Shown here: positions 7,327 to 17,007 of the stretch, piece after piece
Position numbering within the stretch: position 1 is the first letter of the stretch
Layout of the letters: each line of letters opens with the position of its first letter
DNA from: Vreelandella sp042466685
GTDB taxonomy: Bacteria > Pseudomonadota > Gammaproteobacteria > Pseudomonadales > Halomonadaceae
Assembly: GCF_042466685.1 (NCBI RefSeq)
Contig: NZ_CP170448.1
Span: 1 to 64,000 of the forward strand
Direction: 5' to 3'
DNA length: 64,000 bases
Translations under genes and position numbers: made by a program
Notes under the pieces: model-generated
What the model saw: the letters and a program-made list of their open reading frames with translations, nothing else
Told to the model about the DNA's origin: nothing
Database searches by the model: none

Positions 7327-9393
7327 CTACTGAGGGAGCAGCGAGATATCGGCGACTTCTAAAAACAGCGCTTGAAGGCTAGCAAGAAGCGCTAAGCGAT
7401 TGCGCTGAATAGCCGGATCATCTGCCATCACCATTACCTGTTCAAAGAAAGCATCCACCGGATCGCGTAGTGTGGCAAGTGCATCAAGTGCTCGCTGGTA
7501 ATCACCCGCCGCAAAGAGTGGCGCCACTTGTGTCTGGCTACCCGTTACAGCGTCAAATAGGGCGCGCTCGGCGTCTTCCTGTAACAAGCTTTGATCGACG
7601 GATGTGCTGCCGTCATGGGCCTGTTTACTTAAAATATTCGAAACCCGCTTGTTGGCAGCGGCTAGTGCTGCGGCTTCGTCACGCTGGGCAAAGGCCTTCA
7701 CAGCACGGAGACGGCGAGCGAAGTCGAGCGGGTTGGTAACCGGTCGGGCGCGCACAGCAAGATACATTTCAGCGCTGATGCCCTCTTCCTGGCCCCAGGC
7801 ACGGAAGCGATCCAACATATACGTCAGCACATCCTCAACTAAGCCGTCCGCCTTAGGTAAGTCCTGGTGCTGCTCTGCGGCAGCGGTGAGCAGCTCACGC
7901 AGATCGAGATTGAGCTCACCTTTGACCAGAATGTTCAGTACACCAATAGACGCACGACGTAGGGCGAAAGGATCTTTTGCACCGGTAGGGCGCTGACCAA
8001 TCCCGAAGATACCTACCAGGGTATCCAGTCTATCCGCCAGAGCTAATGCCTTGCCTGTAGCACTTTGAGGGATCGCATCAGTAGCAAAGCGCGGCAGGTA
8101 CTGCTCCTCAAGGGCTTGGGCAACTTCCGCGGGTTCGCCATCCTGCTCGGCGTAATACCGCCCCATAATGCCCTGAAGCTCGGGGAATTCGAGCACCATC
8201 TCGGTGACCAGGTCACACTTGGCAAGTGCCACGGCGCGCTGTGCGTAATCGACGTTGCCATTGATGCGTTGGGCGATAAAGGTCACGATAGCCGCGCTAC
8301 GACGCGCTTTATCCGCCAGGGTGCCTAACTGCTGCTGGAAGACCACGCTTTCCAACAGGGGAATGCGCGAAGCAAGGGTTCGCTTACGGTCGGTGTCGTA
8401 GAAAAACGCTGCATCGGCTAAGCGCGGGCGAATAACTTTCTCGTTACCGGCAATCACCTGATCGGGATCAGCGCTGTCGATATTAGCAATGGTGATAAAC
8501 AGCGGTTTTAACTTGCCAGCATCGTCCAGCAGGTGAAAATATTTTTGGTTAGCCTGCATGGAGGAGATCAAGCACTCGGCGGGTACTTCCAGAAAGCGCT
8601 CATCAAAGCTACCGGTCAGGGCCACCGGCCATTCAACCAAACCGCTCACTTCTACTAGAAGGTCTTCATCGATAACGGCATTGGCCTCCTGAACTTCGGC
8701 CTCTGCTAATACCTGCTCACGGATGCGCTCGCGGCGCTGCTCTCGATCCACCAGTACATAGGCATTTTCCAGCGTAGCCACATACTCCTCAGCGTGTGCC
8801 AGCTGAATAGCATCTGGGGCATGGAAGCGGTGACCATAGGTCGTGCAGCTAGCTTCTAGGCCAAGTGCCTCGGCGGCCACTACGTCGCTACCGTAAAGTG
8901 CTACCAGCCAGTGTACAGGACGGGAAAACTCAACTCGTGAGGCACCCCAACGCATGTTTTTAGGCACGGGGAGGGTGCTGATTGATTTGCGGATAATCTC
9001 AGGTAGCAGTGCTTGAATAGATTCTCCCTGCTGCTGTTCACGAAAACCTAACCAGGTACCTTTATCGGTTTCTAAATGAATCAGTTCGTCGACGCTTACA
9101 CCACAAGAGCGGGCAAAGCCTTCCGCGGCTTTAGTGGCAACGCCATCCTTAAAGGCAGCCGCCAGCGCTGGACCGCGACGCTCAACGTCGCGGTCGGGCT
9201 GTTTATCAGCCAGTTCACGCACTTGTACCGCTAAGCGGCGTGGCGTTGCATATGCAATAACGCTGGCGAAGGGAACATCCGCTTCTTGCAGGCCTTTCTC
9301 TACTCCTGCGGCAAACGCATCGGAAAGCGCGTCTAGGGCCGTGGGAGGAAGCTCTTCTGCACCGATTTCTAGTAAAAGCGTATTAACAGCCAT
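7327..9393 (-). CDS. glyS: Glycine-tRNA ligase beta subunit
   Basis: GlyS is the large subunit of the alpha2-beta2 glycyl-tRNA synthetase found in most bacteria; it recognises tRNA-Gly. The protein is 688 residues, the usual size, starting MAVNTLLLEIGAEELPP, a typical family N-terminus. The C-terminal region (about 560-680) resembles the anticodon-binding and DALR-like helical domains. Its ATG overlaps the glyQ stop by one base (TAATG), which suggests translational coupling so that both subunits are made in equal amounts. Confidence 0.97.
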   Translation of the reverse strand: MAVNTLLLEIGAEELPPTALDALSDAFAAGVEKGLQEADVPFASVIAYATPRRLAVQVRELADKQPDRDVERRGPALAAAFKDGVATKAAEGFARSCGVSVDELIHLETDKGTWLGFREQQQGESIQALLPEIIRKSISTLPVPKNMRWGASRVEFSRPVHWLVALYGSDVVAAEALGLEASCTTYGHRFHAPDAIQLAHAEEYVATLENAYVLVDREQRRERIREQVLAEAEVQEANAVIDEDLLVEVSGLVEWPVALTGSFDERFLEVPAECLISSMQANQKYFHLLDDAGKLKPLFITIANIDSADPDQVIAGNEKVIRPRLADAAFFYDTDRKRTLASRIPLLESVVFQQQLGTLADKARRSAAIVTFIAQRINGNVDYAQRAVALAKCDLVTEMVLEFPELQGIMGRYYAEQDGEPAEVAQALEEQYLPRFATDAIPQSATGKALALADRLDTLVGIFGIGQRPTGAKDPFALRRASIGVLNILVKGELNLDLRELLTAAAEQHQDLPKADGLVEDVLTYMLDRFRAWGQEEGISAEMYLAVRARPVTNPLDFARRLRAVKAFAQRDEAAALAAANKRVSNILSKQAHDGSTSVDQSLLQEDAERALFDAVTGSQTQVAPLFAAGDYQRALDALATLRDPVDAFFEQVMVMADDPAIQRNRLALLASLQALFLEVADISLLPQ

Positions 9394-10364
9394 TAGTCGT
9401 CTCCCTGGTCGGCGAGTAGCTCTTGTAACAGTTCTCGGCGAAGATTTTCTGGCGCCATGGGGAAACCTTCGGCCTTACGCGACTCAAAGTAAGCAGTGGC
9501 GACATCCCGGGCCATAGTGCGTACGCGTAGGATAAAGCGCTGACGTTCGGTGACCGAGATAGCATGACGGGCGTCCAGCAGGTTAAAGGTGTGCGATGCC
9601 TTTAGAACTTGCTCGTAGGCTGGGAGCGGCAGGCTGGCAGTGAGCAACTTGCCACACTCTTTTTCCTGGTGATCGAAGTTGGCAAATAGCTGATCAACGT
9701 CAGCGTGTTCAAAGTTGTAGGTGGATTGTTCGCGCTCGTTTTGCAGGTAAACATCGCCGTAAGTCACTTTGCTGCCGTCGGGGGCAATGGCCCAAACGAG
9801 ATCATAAACGCTGTCGACGTCCTGCAGGTACATGGCAATACGCTCAAGTCCATAGGTCAGTTCGCCGGTGACGGGGTAGCATTCGATGCCACCTGCCTGC
9901 TGGAAGTAGGTAAACTGGGTGACTTCCATGCCGTTTAACCATATTTCCCAGCCCAGGCCCCAGGCGCCTAGGGTAGGGGATTCCCAGTTATCTTCGACAA
10001 AGCGGATATCGTGAACCAGCGGATCAAGTCCAAGACGTTTGAGCGAGCCCAGATAAAGATCCTGCAGGTTGCTCGGCGACGGCTTCATCACTACCTGGAA
10101 CTGGTAGTAGTGCTGAAGGCGGTTAGGGTTTTCGCCATAGCGGCCATCAGTAGGACGGCGGGAAGGCTGTACATAGGCTGCGTTCCAGCTTTCGGGGCCA
10201 ATCGCCCGCAGGAAGGTGGCGGGGTGGAAGGTGCCCGCGCCGACTTCCATATCGAGCGGCTGAAGGATGACGCAACCCTGTTCTGCCCAGTACTGCTGCA
10301 GAGCAAGGATCAAGCCTTGAAAGGTCGACACATCGGGTGTCGATTGGTTTGTCGAGACACTCAT
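9393..10364 (-). CDS. glyQ: Glycine-tRNA ligase alpha subunit
   Basis: GlyQ is the catalytic alpha subunit that activates glycine with ATP. The protein shows TFQGLILALQQYWAEQGC, QPLDMEVGAGTFHP and GLGWEIWLNGMEVTQFTYFQQ, all strongly conserved. I place the start at the ATG giving MSVSTNQSTPDVSTFQGL (323 residues), which fits the 303-residue E. coli protein better than an ATG 30 bp upstream (10394). Neither has a clear ribosome-binding site, so the start is uncertain. The gene is divergent from hldD, with about 100 bp between them. Confidence 0.95.
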   Translation of the reverse strand: MSVSTNQSTPDVSTFQGLILALQQYWAEQGCVILQPLDMEVGAGTFHPATFLRAIGPESWNAAYVQPSRRPTDGRYGENPNRLQHYYQFQVVMKPSPSNLQDLYLGSLKRLGLDPLVHDIRFVEDNWESPTLGAWGLGWEIWLNGMEVTQFTYFQQAGGIECYPVTGELTYGLERIAMYLQDVDSVYDLVWAIAPDGSKVTYGDVYLQNEREQSTYNFEHADVDQLFANFDHQEKECGKLLTASLPLPAYEQVLKASHTFNLLDARHAISVTERQRFILRVRTMARDVATAYFESRKAEGFPMAPENLRRELLQELLADQGDD

Positions 10365-10473
10365 CGCGGAAAGCACCGTTGGCCATGAATTCATAAGGCG
10401 TCAAGTATACAATCCTAGGCAGATGGGTTATAGGCACATAGGCCAACAAGTCGCTTTAGATTAGGAGAACAGT

Positions 10474-11430
10474 ATGATTGTGGTAACAGGCGGTGCCGGT
10501 TTTATCGGGGCCAACATAGTCGAAGCATTGAATGCCCGTGGGCGAAACGATGTGATGGTCGTTGACGATTTGCGCGATGGTACCAAATTCGTCAATTTGG
10601 CCGACTGCACGCTGGCGGATTACCTCGATAAGGACGATTTCCTTACCAGGGTAAAAGCTGCCCTACGCGGTGATAGCATCGACCTACCCAAGATTGATGC
10701 TATTTTCCATGAAGGCGCCTGCTCGGATACCACCGAGTGGGATGGCCACTACATGATGGAGAATAATTTCGAGTACTCCAAAGTACTGCTTAATTACTGC
10801 GAGCAGCAGGGCATTCCCTTCTTATACGCCTCGTCAGCCGCTACCTATGGAGGCAGTGAGGTGTTCAAAGAGCTGCCCGAGTGCGAAAAGCCGCTAAACG
10901 TATACGGCTATTCAAAGCTGTTGTTCGATCAGCACGTGCGTTCGCGCTGGAGCGAGTTAACCACGCAAGTAGTGGGCTTTCGTTACTTTAATGTCTATGG
11001 CCCCCGTGAACAGCATAAGGGCAAAATGGCCAGTGTGGCCTATCACAATCATCTGCAAATTCGTAATGGTGAAACGCTCAAGCTGTTTGGCGCCTACGAC
11101 GGTTTTGATGCCGGTATGCAGAGCCGTGACTTCGTTTATGTCGGCGATGTGGTCGATGTAAACCTATGGTTTTTGGATCATCCCGAACAGTCCGGCATTT
11201 TTAATCTGGGGACTGGTCGTGCGGAACCCTTTAAAGCGATTGGCGAGGCGGTCATCGACTTTTACGGCAAGGGTGAGATTGACTACATTGCGTTTCCCGA
11301 AGAGCTTAAAGGGCGCTATCAGAGCTATACCCGAGCTGATATCAGCCGGCTACGTGAGAGTGGCTGCGATGTTGAGTTTAAAACCGTTGCTCAAGGGGTG
11401 AAGGCCTACCTGGAGTGGCTAAATGGCTAA
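10474..11430 (+). CDS. hldD: ADP-L-glycero-D-manno-heptose 6-epimerase
   Basis: HldD makes the last step in ADP-L-glycero-D-manno-heptose synthesis, the donor for the lipopolysaccharide inner core. The 318-residue protein is a short-chain dehydrogenase-type epimerase. It has the Rossmann motif TGGAGFIG at residues 5-12, the DDL(R)DG segment after the second strand, EGACSDTTEWDG, and the catalytic YGYSK. An AGGAGA precedes the ATG. It overlaps waaF by 8 bp, so both are probably translated from one message. Confidence 0.97.
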   Translation: MIVVTGGAGFIGANIVEALNARGRNDVMVVDDLRDGTKFVNLADCTLADYLDKDDFLTRVKAALRGDSIDLPKIDAIFHEGACSDTTEWDGHYMMENNFEYSKVLLNYCEQQGIPFLYASSAATYGGSEVFKELPECEKPLNVYGYSKLLFDQHVRSRWSELTTQVVGFRYFNVYGPREQHKGKMASVAYHNHLQIRNGETLKLFGAYDGFDAGMQSRDFVYVGDVVDVNLWFLDHPEQSGIFNLGTGRAEPFKAIGEAVIDFYGKGEIDYIAFPEELKGRYQSYTRADISRLRESGCDVEFKTVAQGVKAYLEWLNG

Positions 11431-12466
11431 CTCAGCTCAGCGACTGCTGGTGATTGGCCCCTCATGGGTGGGTGATATGGTCATGGCACAGAGCCTGTTC
11501 ATGACCTTAAAAGCCCGTCAGCCAGGGGCGACAATCGCGGTGGTGGCACCAGCCTGGTCTCAGCCTATTTTAGAGCGTATGCCTGAAGTGGATGAAGTGC
11601 TGCCGCTGGCCGTGGGTCACGGTGAGTTTGGCCTGTCTAGCCGCCGCGAACTCGCTAATCGGCTGCGCGGGCGTTTTGACCGCGCCATTGTACTGCCTCG
11701 CTCTTGGAAAGCTGCACTGGTGCCCTTTATGGCGCGTATTCCTGAGCGTATAGGCTTTCTAGGTGAGCACCGTTATGGGCTTCTCAAGGAGCGCCGCAAG
11801 CTCGACAAGCAAGTGCTGGATCAAACGGTGAAGCGTTTTGTATCGCTGGGCCTCCCTTTGGAAGAGGCGGCCAGCGGTGAGTTTGCGCTGCCCAAGCCAC
11901 GCCTGCAGATAGACCGCGATAACTTGGTCAATTTACGCCTGACACACTCGCTCTCTTCGCGCACGGCGATTGGCATGATGCCGGGCGCTGAGTATGGCCC
12001 CGCCAAGCAGTGGCCGGTGAGTTATTTTCATACATTAGCCAAACGGCTGGTGAAAGAGGGTTTTGAAGTACGCGTACTCGGTGGGGCAAAGGATCATCCT
12101 GCGGGAGAACAGATCACGCAGGGGCTTTCCCATGCCCATAACCTGTGTGGCAAAACACAGCTGGCTGATGCGGTTGATCTGCTGGCGGACTGCCGGCAGG
12201 TCGTTACCAATGACTCGGGGTTAATGCATGTGGCTGCCGCGGTCGGCGTTCGCATCCATGCACTGTACGGTTCTTCATCGCCTGCCTACACGCCGCCATT
12301 GACCGATAACGCTGTCATCCATTACCTAGCGCTCTCTTGCTCTCCCTGCTTTCAACGTACCTGCCCATTGGGGCACACCAACTGCCTTAATCAGCTCAGC
12401 GTTGAGCAAGTCCATCGACAGATTCATGCGGCTCCTCAGTGGGAGAGCGTGATTGTTAATGGATGA
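11423..12466 (+). CDS. waaF: ADP-heptose:LPS heptosyltransferase II
   Basis: WaaF is a GT9 enzyme that adds the second heptose to the inner core, at the cytoplasmic face of the inner membrane. The protein is 347 residues, the family length. It begins LLVIGPSWVGDMVMAQSLF, has MMPGAEYGPAKQWP in the middle and VTNDSGLMHVAAAVG in the nucleotide-sugar site, and ends with the cysteine-containing segment SCSPCFQRTCPLGHTNC typical of WaaF. It follows hldD with an 8-bp overlap. It converges on the sulfatase-fold gene with an 11-bp overlap of the two 3' ends. Confidence 0.95.
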   Translation: MANSAQRLLVIGPSWVGDMVMAQSLFMTLKARQPGATIAVVAPAWSQPILERMPEVDEVLPLAVGHGEFGLSSRRELANRLRGRFDRAIVLPRSWKAALVPFMARIPERIGFLGEHRYGLLKERRKLDKQVLDQTVKRFVSLGLPLEEAASGEFALPKPRLQIDRDNLVNLRLTHSLSSRTAIGMMPGAEYGPAKQWPVSYFHTLAKRLVKEGFEVRVLGGAKDHPAGEQITQGLSHAHNLCGKTQLADAVDLLADCRQVVTNDSGLMHVAAAVGVRIHALYGSSSPAYTPPLTDNAVIHYLALSCSPCFQRTCPLGHTNCLNQLSVEQVHRQIHAAPQWESVIVNG

Positions 12467-14036
12467 GCTCGACTTCGTCTGCCACATCAGCAGGCGTTTC
12501 CAGAGTTTGTTCTTGAGAGGGGGCTTGTGAAGATTCATCGGGCTCGCGCCGCTGCGGGGAGATGCCCTCCCAAAGGCGGTGCTGCAGCGCTGTCTCCTCT
12601 CGCAAGCGTTCATTAAGCACTTCGATACCATGCGCCTCTACCAGCGTTCGGTTATTGCTGAAAAGCGACGTGCCTAGGCCTGCGCGGTCGCGCTCCAATG
12701 TAAAGCCCAACGCATCGAGTATCGTAGGGAAAACATCCAGCATGGTAGCGTCTCGCCGGATACGCTGTGGCTTGATACCGTCACTCAGCATGATAAGCGT
12801 ATTGTCGCGGTCTAACGCGGTCAGTTGATCCCAGACAGAAACGCGCATCGTCAAATGGTCGCTAAGTATGACCACTAAGGTGTTATCGAGAAGCCCCTCG
12901 GACTCTAAACGTTCAACCAGATTTCGTGCAAGCCAAGTAGAGCATTTCACCGAATAAAGAATATCTTGCCCATCGAACTCCCCCTGCTCTTCCACACAAG
13001 ACTGTGAGGGATAGCCATTTGGCGCATGGCCTGCCAAGTTCAGGCTAACCACGCTCCAGGGGCCATTATCTTCATTGTCTAATCGTCTGATCTCATCGGC
13101 TGTGATGTCATACAGCGTATCGTCATACAGCCCCCAGCTATTAACGTACTCAGGATCCTCTAGCAGGGGCTCTAAATCTTCACGGCCTTTGACCGTATCG
13201 AATTGATGTCCGCGGTAGAACAGTCCTTTACCGGCGAACTGTGTGCTAGCACCGCCTAGATAGCTTAGTTGGTAGCCCTGTTCCGCAAGGATGTCTCCCA
13301 GGCAATCAACGCCAGGGACAACCTTTGATAGAGGCTCAAACTGGCTATCATGGAGAAGTCCTGCGGGCATCAGCGGCACTCCGCACTGACTGGCAATCAT
13401 GCCAGCCATCGTCCACCCCGTGTTGTCCATTTGGCGCACGCCCTCAAAAACAGCACCTTGTTCACCTAGGGCGTTAAGGTCGGCGTAGGCATCCCCAAAT
13501 AGCTCATTGGAGTAGGTGCGCTCAATGCTTTCCAGGTACAGAATGAGCAAGTTAGGTGCATCCCTTAGCGCTTCAGTGGGAGGCGGCTTGTAGCGCCGAT
13601 CCAGCCACGCACCATCATCGGTGACAATCGACGCGCTGCGTTGGCCTAGGCCGTAAAGTAGCGGGTTGCTAGCCAATAGCAGAATAGCAAAAAAACGCTC
13701 AGCTAAGCGCCAGCGCTGGTCATGACGTGATAGCCACGTTACCGCTGCCAGTACGCCGATCATTATCAGCGTATAGAGCAGCGCGGAAATCATTTTACCT
13801 GCCCCACCATGTTTGGCCATACCGGCTTGAAGGTGAAAAAACACCGCGCCGAGATCGACGATACCAAAGCTATCCGCAAGGTAAACGTAAACACCCCAGA
13901 GGCTTAGCGGTAACAGCGACCAGGGCCACATTTTGCGATAACGAGCGTTCGCAGGGTGGCCCCAGCGTAACTTTAAGCCCACGCCAATCCACATGGCCGC
14001 TACAAAAAATAGCGTCCACCAGGGCAAGCGGGTCAT
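12456..14036 (-). CDS. Sulfatase-fold membrane transferase (OpgB/LTA-synthase-like)
   Basis: This 526-residue protein has several N-terminal membrane segments (within about 1-125) and a periplasmic alkaline-phosphatase-fold domain. The segment DNTGWTMAGMIASQCGVPL matches the nucleophile region of phosphoglycerol and phosphoethanolamine transferases, with the Thr as likely nucleophile. Later it has VVILSDHLTMR, a metal-binding region. It probably transfers a phospho-alcohol to a periplasmic glycan such as osmoregulated glucans or lipopolysaccharide core; the substrate cannot be told. The frame stays open for 38 codons above this ATG and encodes a further membrane-segment-like stretch, so the true start is probably upstream (see findings). 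Confidence 0.8.
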   Translation of the reverse strand: MTRLPWWTLFFVAAMWIGVGLKLRWGHPANARYRKMWPWSLLPLSLWGVYVYLADSFGIVDLGAVFFHLQAGMAKHGGAGKMISALLYTLIMIGVLAAVTWLSRHDQRWRLAERFFAILLLASNPLLYGLGQRSASIVTDDGAWLDRRYKPPPTEALRDAPNLLILYLESIERTYSNELFGDAYADLNALGEQGAVFEGVRQMDNTGWTMAGMIASQCGVPLMPAGLLHDSQFEPLSKVVPGVDCLGDILAEQGYQLSYLGGASTQFAGKGLFYRGHQFDTVKGREDLEPLLEDPEYVNSWGLYDDTLYDITADEIRRLDNEDNGPWSVVSLNLAGHAPNGYPSQSCVEEQGEFDGQDILYSVKCSTWLARNLVERLESEGLLDNTLVVILSDHLTMRVSVWDQLTALDRDNTLIMLSDGIKPQRIRRDATMLDVFPTILDALGFTLERDRAGLGTSLFSNNRTLVEAHGIEVLNERLREETALQHRLWEGISPQRREPDESSQAPSQEQTLETPADVADEVELIH

Positions 14037-14203
14037 TACCGTGGTAGCGTAACCCAGGCACAGGCCAATTAGCGTCAGTGCGATGGTGGCCAGCCTAGCT
14101 GTATCCCATGCAATGAAAGAGCGATAACTTCTGATGACTAAATACCTAATTTAAACAGTGAAGATGGCTATGACAGAAAAATTGATAGCTCTGATGATAA
14201 CGG

Positions 14204-15184
14204 CTACTCAGGAAGATGTTGATGGGTGCGCTCGAAATATTTCTGCATCACCAAAAGGCCCATCAAACGCTCCTGGCCCGTATTCGTAAATTGAGCGAAG
14301 TAGCGGTTGGCATTACCGATAATTTTTTTGGCCGCCGCTGGGTTGTCACGATAATAGATGACTTTTTCCTCCAGGTCTGAATAATCATCCTTGAGCTTCA
14401 CATAGTGATAGTCAGGTAACAAAGTGCCTTCCATAAACCATGTTTCAAAGCGCGGCTTGCGCATAAAGCAGAGTGAATTGGAGGCCATTATCCATTTGAG
14501 ATTTGTTGCAACATCTTTGCCTTCTATACTGAGCACGAATTTATACTTCAGTTGCTCTTGCACCGACATAAAATGGCGATGCCAAGGCTGGCCATGCGCA
14601 TTTTTGTGAATATCGCCCACGTTACATAGCGGGTGGTCATAGAAATCTCGAACGAATTGACGCCGGTACTCTTGATGACAAGAGCCCCGCCATACTATAA
14701 GGTCAAGCTTGTCATCATAGCGGTAAGGGTCTTTCACCGTGTAATAATGGCGAACACGGTTTAACTTAAGTAAAATCGAGTTTTGATTGTGGTCATTAAT
14801 GGGACGGCTTTTTACCAAGGTAGGCACGTCTGGCACGGTGGTTACATCACCAAAGCGATGGCAGAAGCGTAGTTCAGGCGGAAAGTAGCGCAGTACGCTG
14901 AGCAAGTCCAAATAATAGGTGCCACTTTTTTCGCGCTTGAAACTAGATAAGCTTATAGCCTCCTCAGGTAGTTCAACGTTTTTCTCCAGCTGATTACAGT
15001 AATTAACTCGGAGAAGTAGCTGCTGCTGCTCCTCTTTTGACAATTGCTCTAGTGAGCGAAGTAAGTTTAATCTTTGCCGTTGCAGAAACGTACTGGGGAT
15101 CAGGCGGTGAACGGTATGTTGCGCATAAAAGCCTAGCTTATGAAGGTTCTTATGCGCTTTTGCAGAAGCCGCCAACATCATCAT
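14204..15184 (-). CDS. Glycosyltransferase family 90 (LpsA/CAP10-like)
   Basis: The 326-residue protein resembles the GT90 or LpsA-type lipopolysaccharide glycosyltransferases. The region LDLIVWRGSCHQEYRRQFV and the segment KYKFVLSIEGKDVATNLKWIMASNS are the parts I recognise as family signatures. No membrane segment is evident. It is the last gene of a minus-strand series of six core genes. Its ATG overlaps the stop of the upstream glycosyltransferase by 4 bp (ATGA), which indicates coupled translation. Three ATG codons stand in a row at the start. The sugar it transfers cannot be told. Confidence 0.75.
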   Translation of the reverse strand: MMMLAASAKAHKNLHKLGFYAQHTVHRLIPSTFLQRQRLNLLRSLEQLSKEEQQQLLLRVNYCNQLEKNVELPEEAISLSSFKREKSGTYYLDLLSVLRYFPPELRFCHRFGDVTTVPDVPTLVKSRPINDHNQNSILLKLNRVRHYYTVKDPYRYDDKLDLIVWRGSCHQEYRRQFVRDFYDHPLCNVGDIHKNAHGQPWHRHFMSVQEQLKYKFVLSIEGKDVATNLKWIMASNSLCFMRKPRFETWFMEGTLLPDYHYVKLKDDYSDLEEKVIYYRDNPAAAKKIIGNANRYFAQFTNTGQERLMGLLVMQKYFERTHQHLPE

Positions 15185-16221
15185 TCGCTCACTATGGTTT
15201 GATAGAGGTGCCAGTACGATGCAGTCATTGACTGCGGGCTATAATGAGCTAAACGCTCAGTGGCTCCTTGGGCCAATCGCTGCCGAAGAGTGGCATCCTG
15301 TCTTAATCGCAAAATACCATTAGCCAGTGCATCGGCGTCGCCGGAGGGTATCAGTAACCCTGTCTGCTCATGCTTGACGATATCGGGTATGCCACCAACG
15401 TTGGTAGCAATGACAGGAACACCGAGCTGCATGACATCCAGTAACACCGAGCCCAAGCCTTCATTGCGCGAAGGAAATGCAAACACATCCAGTCCAGCCA
15501 GATAGTCGGCAATATTACTTTTAAACCCCAACCAGGAAACGTTGCCAAGCGATGAGTATTCTGTTTTTAGCGTTTCCGTATCTTCGCCATCGCCCAGCAA
15601 AATAAACTGTATATCAGGTGCTTGGTGTTCAAGTTTCTGAGCCGCTTGTAATAGCACTCGCTGGCCTTTATGACGATCAACCACTGCGCCCGCATGGCCG
15701 ACCAAAAACTTATCGGCAAAATCATTACGGAAATTATGCGTCGCCTCAGACGAGGGTATTAAGTGGGCATAGGCACTGGCTATTAAAGTAACGTCGCCAC
15801 ACTGTTTATCTTCCAGAAGCCCCTTTATAACGTGGGAAAGGGCAACTCTGGCGGATGCATGAGAGTAACTCTGTTGGTTAAACCATTTCCGTTTGACGGG
15901 TGAATCGACACGGCGAGTAATTAAGTAGGGCGTGCCTTTTAGACGGTAGTGTAAGTAGGCCCAGTGAACCCCTTTTGCATCGTGGGCGTGCACCAGCTGG
16001 GTCCTGCCGAAACGAAAATGTCCTGCTAACTGATGATTGGCTGAATGAAAATCGAGTCGCGCTACACCCTTCAGGTGTTGGCGCATGGGAGAGTCACGAC
16101 GGCAAACCAGCGTTTGTTTAATTTTGTTTGATGACTGCTCTGCTAGCGTCTTAATTAGTAACTCAGTTTGGCGCTCGCCGCCACGAAAACCACGCGCCAA
16201 ATTGACATGGGTAATATGCAT
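15181..16221 (-). CDS. Glycosyltransferase family 4 (LPS core)
   Basis: This 346-residue GT-B enzyme starts MHITHVNLARGFRGGERQTELL, an N-terminus that holds the acceptor-side glycine loop. The C-terminal half has VGHAGAVVDRHKGQ, FILLGDGED and FPSRNEGLGSVLLDVMQLGVPVIAT, the family-4 EX7E donor-binding region. I use the ATG at 16221; a TTG just before it is also possible. Three bases separate it from the upstream GT2 gene. Its place in the core cluster implies lipopolysaccharide assembly, but the donor sugar is unknown. Confidence 0.85.
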   Translation of the reverse strand: MHITHVNLARGFRGGERQTELLIKTLAEQSSNKIKQTLVCRRDSPMRQHLKGVARLDFHSANHQLAGHFRFGRTQLVHAHDAKGVHWAYLHYRLKGTPYLITRRVDSPVKRKWFNQQSYSHASARVALSHVIKGLLEDKQCGDVTLIASAYAHLIPSSEATHNFRNDFADKFLVGHAGAVVDRHKGQRVLLQAAQKLEHQAPDIQFILLGDGEDTETLKTEYSSLGNVSWLGFKSNIADYLAGLDVFAFPSRNEGLGSVLLDVMQLGVPVIATNVGGIPDIVKHEQTGLLIPSGDADALANGILRLRQDATLRQRLAQGATERLAHYSPQSMTASYWHLYQTIVSE

Positions 16222-16224
16222 CAA

Positions 16225-17007
16225 TCACCAAACCTTTTTAAAGTCTTCGGCTTCGAGGACTTTTGGGTCGCGCTGATATTCGAGTAGCTTGGCATACTTT
16301 AAGTAGCTATTGAGTCCTGCGCTGATCGCAACGGTCATGCCATCGACCCCGCCCATGAAGCCTCGCTGAAAAATATATTTGCGTATAAAGGCGTTCAGAC
16401 CGTGTGCAAACGGTGAGAAAGCGTTGGCCCGTTTTCCCTTTTGAAACATGATTTTGGCCGCTCGACCGCTGAAATTGCGTCCTGGCTTGGCAAATAACTG
16501 GCCTAGGTTCGCAAAGGAGTAATGCACTATATCTGCGTTAATGCGCTTGGGGTTAGAAGCCCCTATGCTGGCGTGCTGTTTTACATCAGCAAAGCGAGCA
16601 TGGTGTCGGTTGTAGAGTCGAATGCAGTAATCCGGATACCATCCACAGACTCTAATCCAGCGTGAGCCAATCATATTGCGACGACGAAAGGCAAAGGCGT
16701 CATGTCCGGTTGCAGAAAGGTCGAGCTGCCTTATCGCTTCGACCATCTCTGGCGTTAGGCGTTCATCGGCGTCTAAGCTGAGCACCCAGTCATTCTTTAC
16801 ATGCGCTAGTGCGATATTTTTTTGAATGCCGTCGCCTAAGTAGGCCTGTTGAACCACCTGGGCACCTAACTCACGCGCGATAGCGGTGGTTCGATCCTGG
16901 CTGCCTGAATCCACTACAACGATGTCATCGCATACTTGGCGAGCAGACGTAATGCAGTCCGCAATATTGGCTTCTTCGTTAAAGGTAATAATATTAGCCG
17001 ATATCAT
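16225..17007 (-). CDS. Glycosyltransferase family 2, WaaE-like
   Basis: The protein is 260 residues from the ATG at 17007 (MISANIITFNEEANI). It has the GT-A signature VVVDSGSQDRT and the metal-binding LSLDADERL, then the CGWYPDYCIRLYNR segment typical of the WaaE/KdtX-like family, which adds glucose to inner-core heptose in some enteric bacteria. Its ATG overlaps the upstream gene by 4 bp. A longer reading frame exists upstream but lies inside the neighbouring gene. The family call is good; the exact sugar is inferred. Confidence 0.85.
   Translation of the reverse strand: MISANIITFNEEANIADCITSARQVCDDIVVVDSGSQDRTTAIARELGAQVVQQAYLGDGIQKNIALAHVKNDWVLSLDADERLTPEMVEAIRQLDLSATGHDAFAFRRRNMIGSRWIRVCGWYPDYCIRLYNRHHARFADVKQHASIGASNPKRINADIVHYSFANLGQLFAKPGRNFSGRAAKIMFQKGKRANAFSPFAHGLNAFIRKYIFQRGFMGGVDGMTVAISAGLNSYLKYAKLLEYQRDPKVLEAEDFKKVW

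Noticed and set aside
12456..12466. Overlap of the waaF and transferase 3' ends
   Set aside because: An 11-bp convergent overlap is common in compact bacterial genomes.
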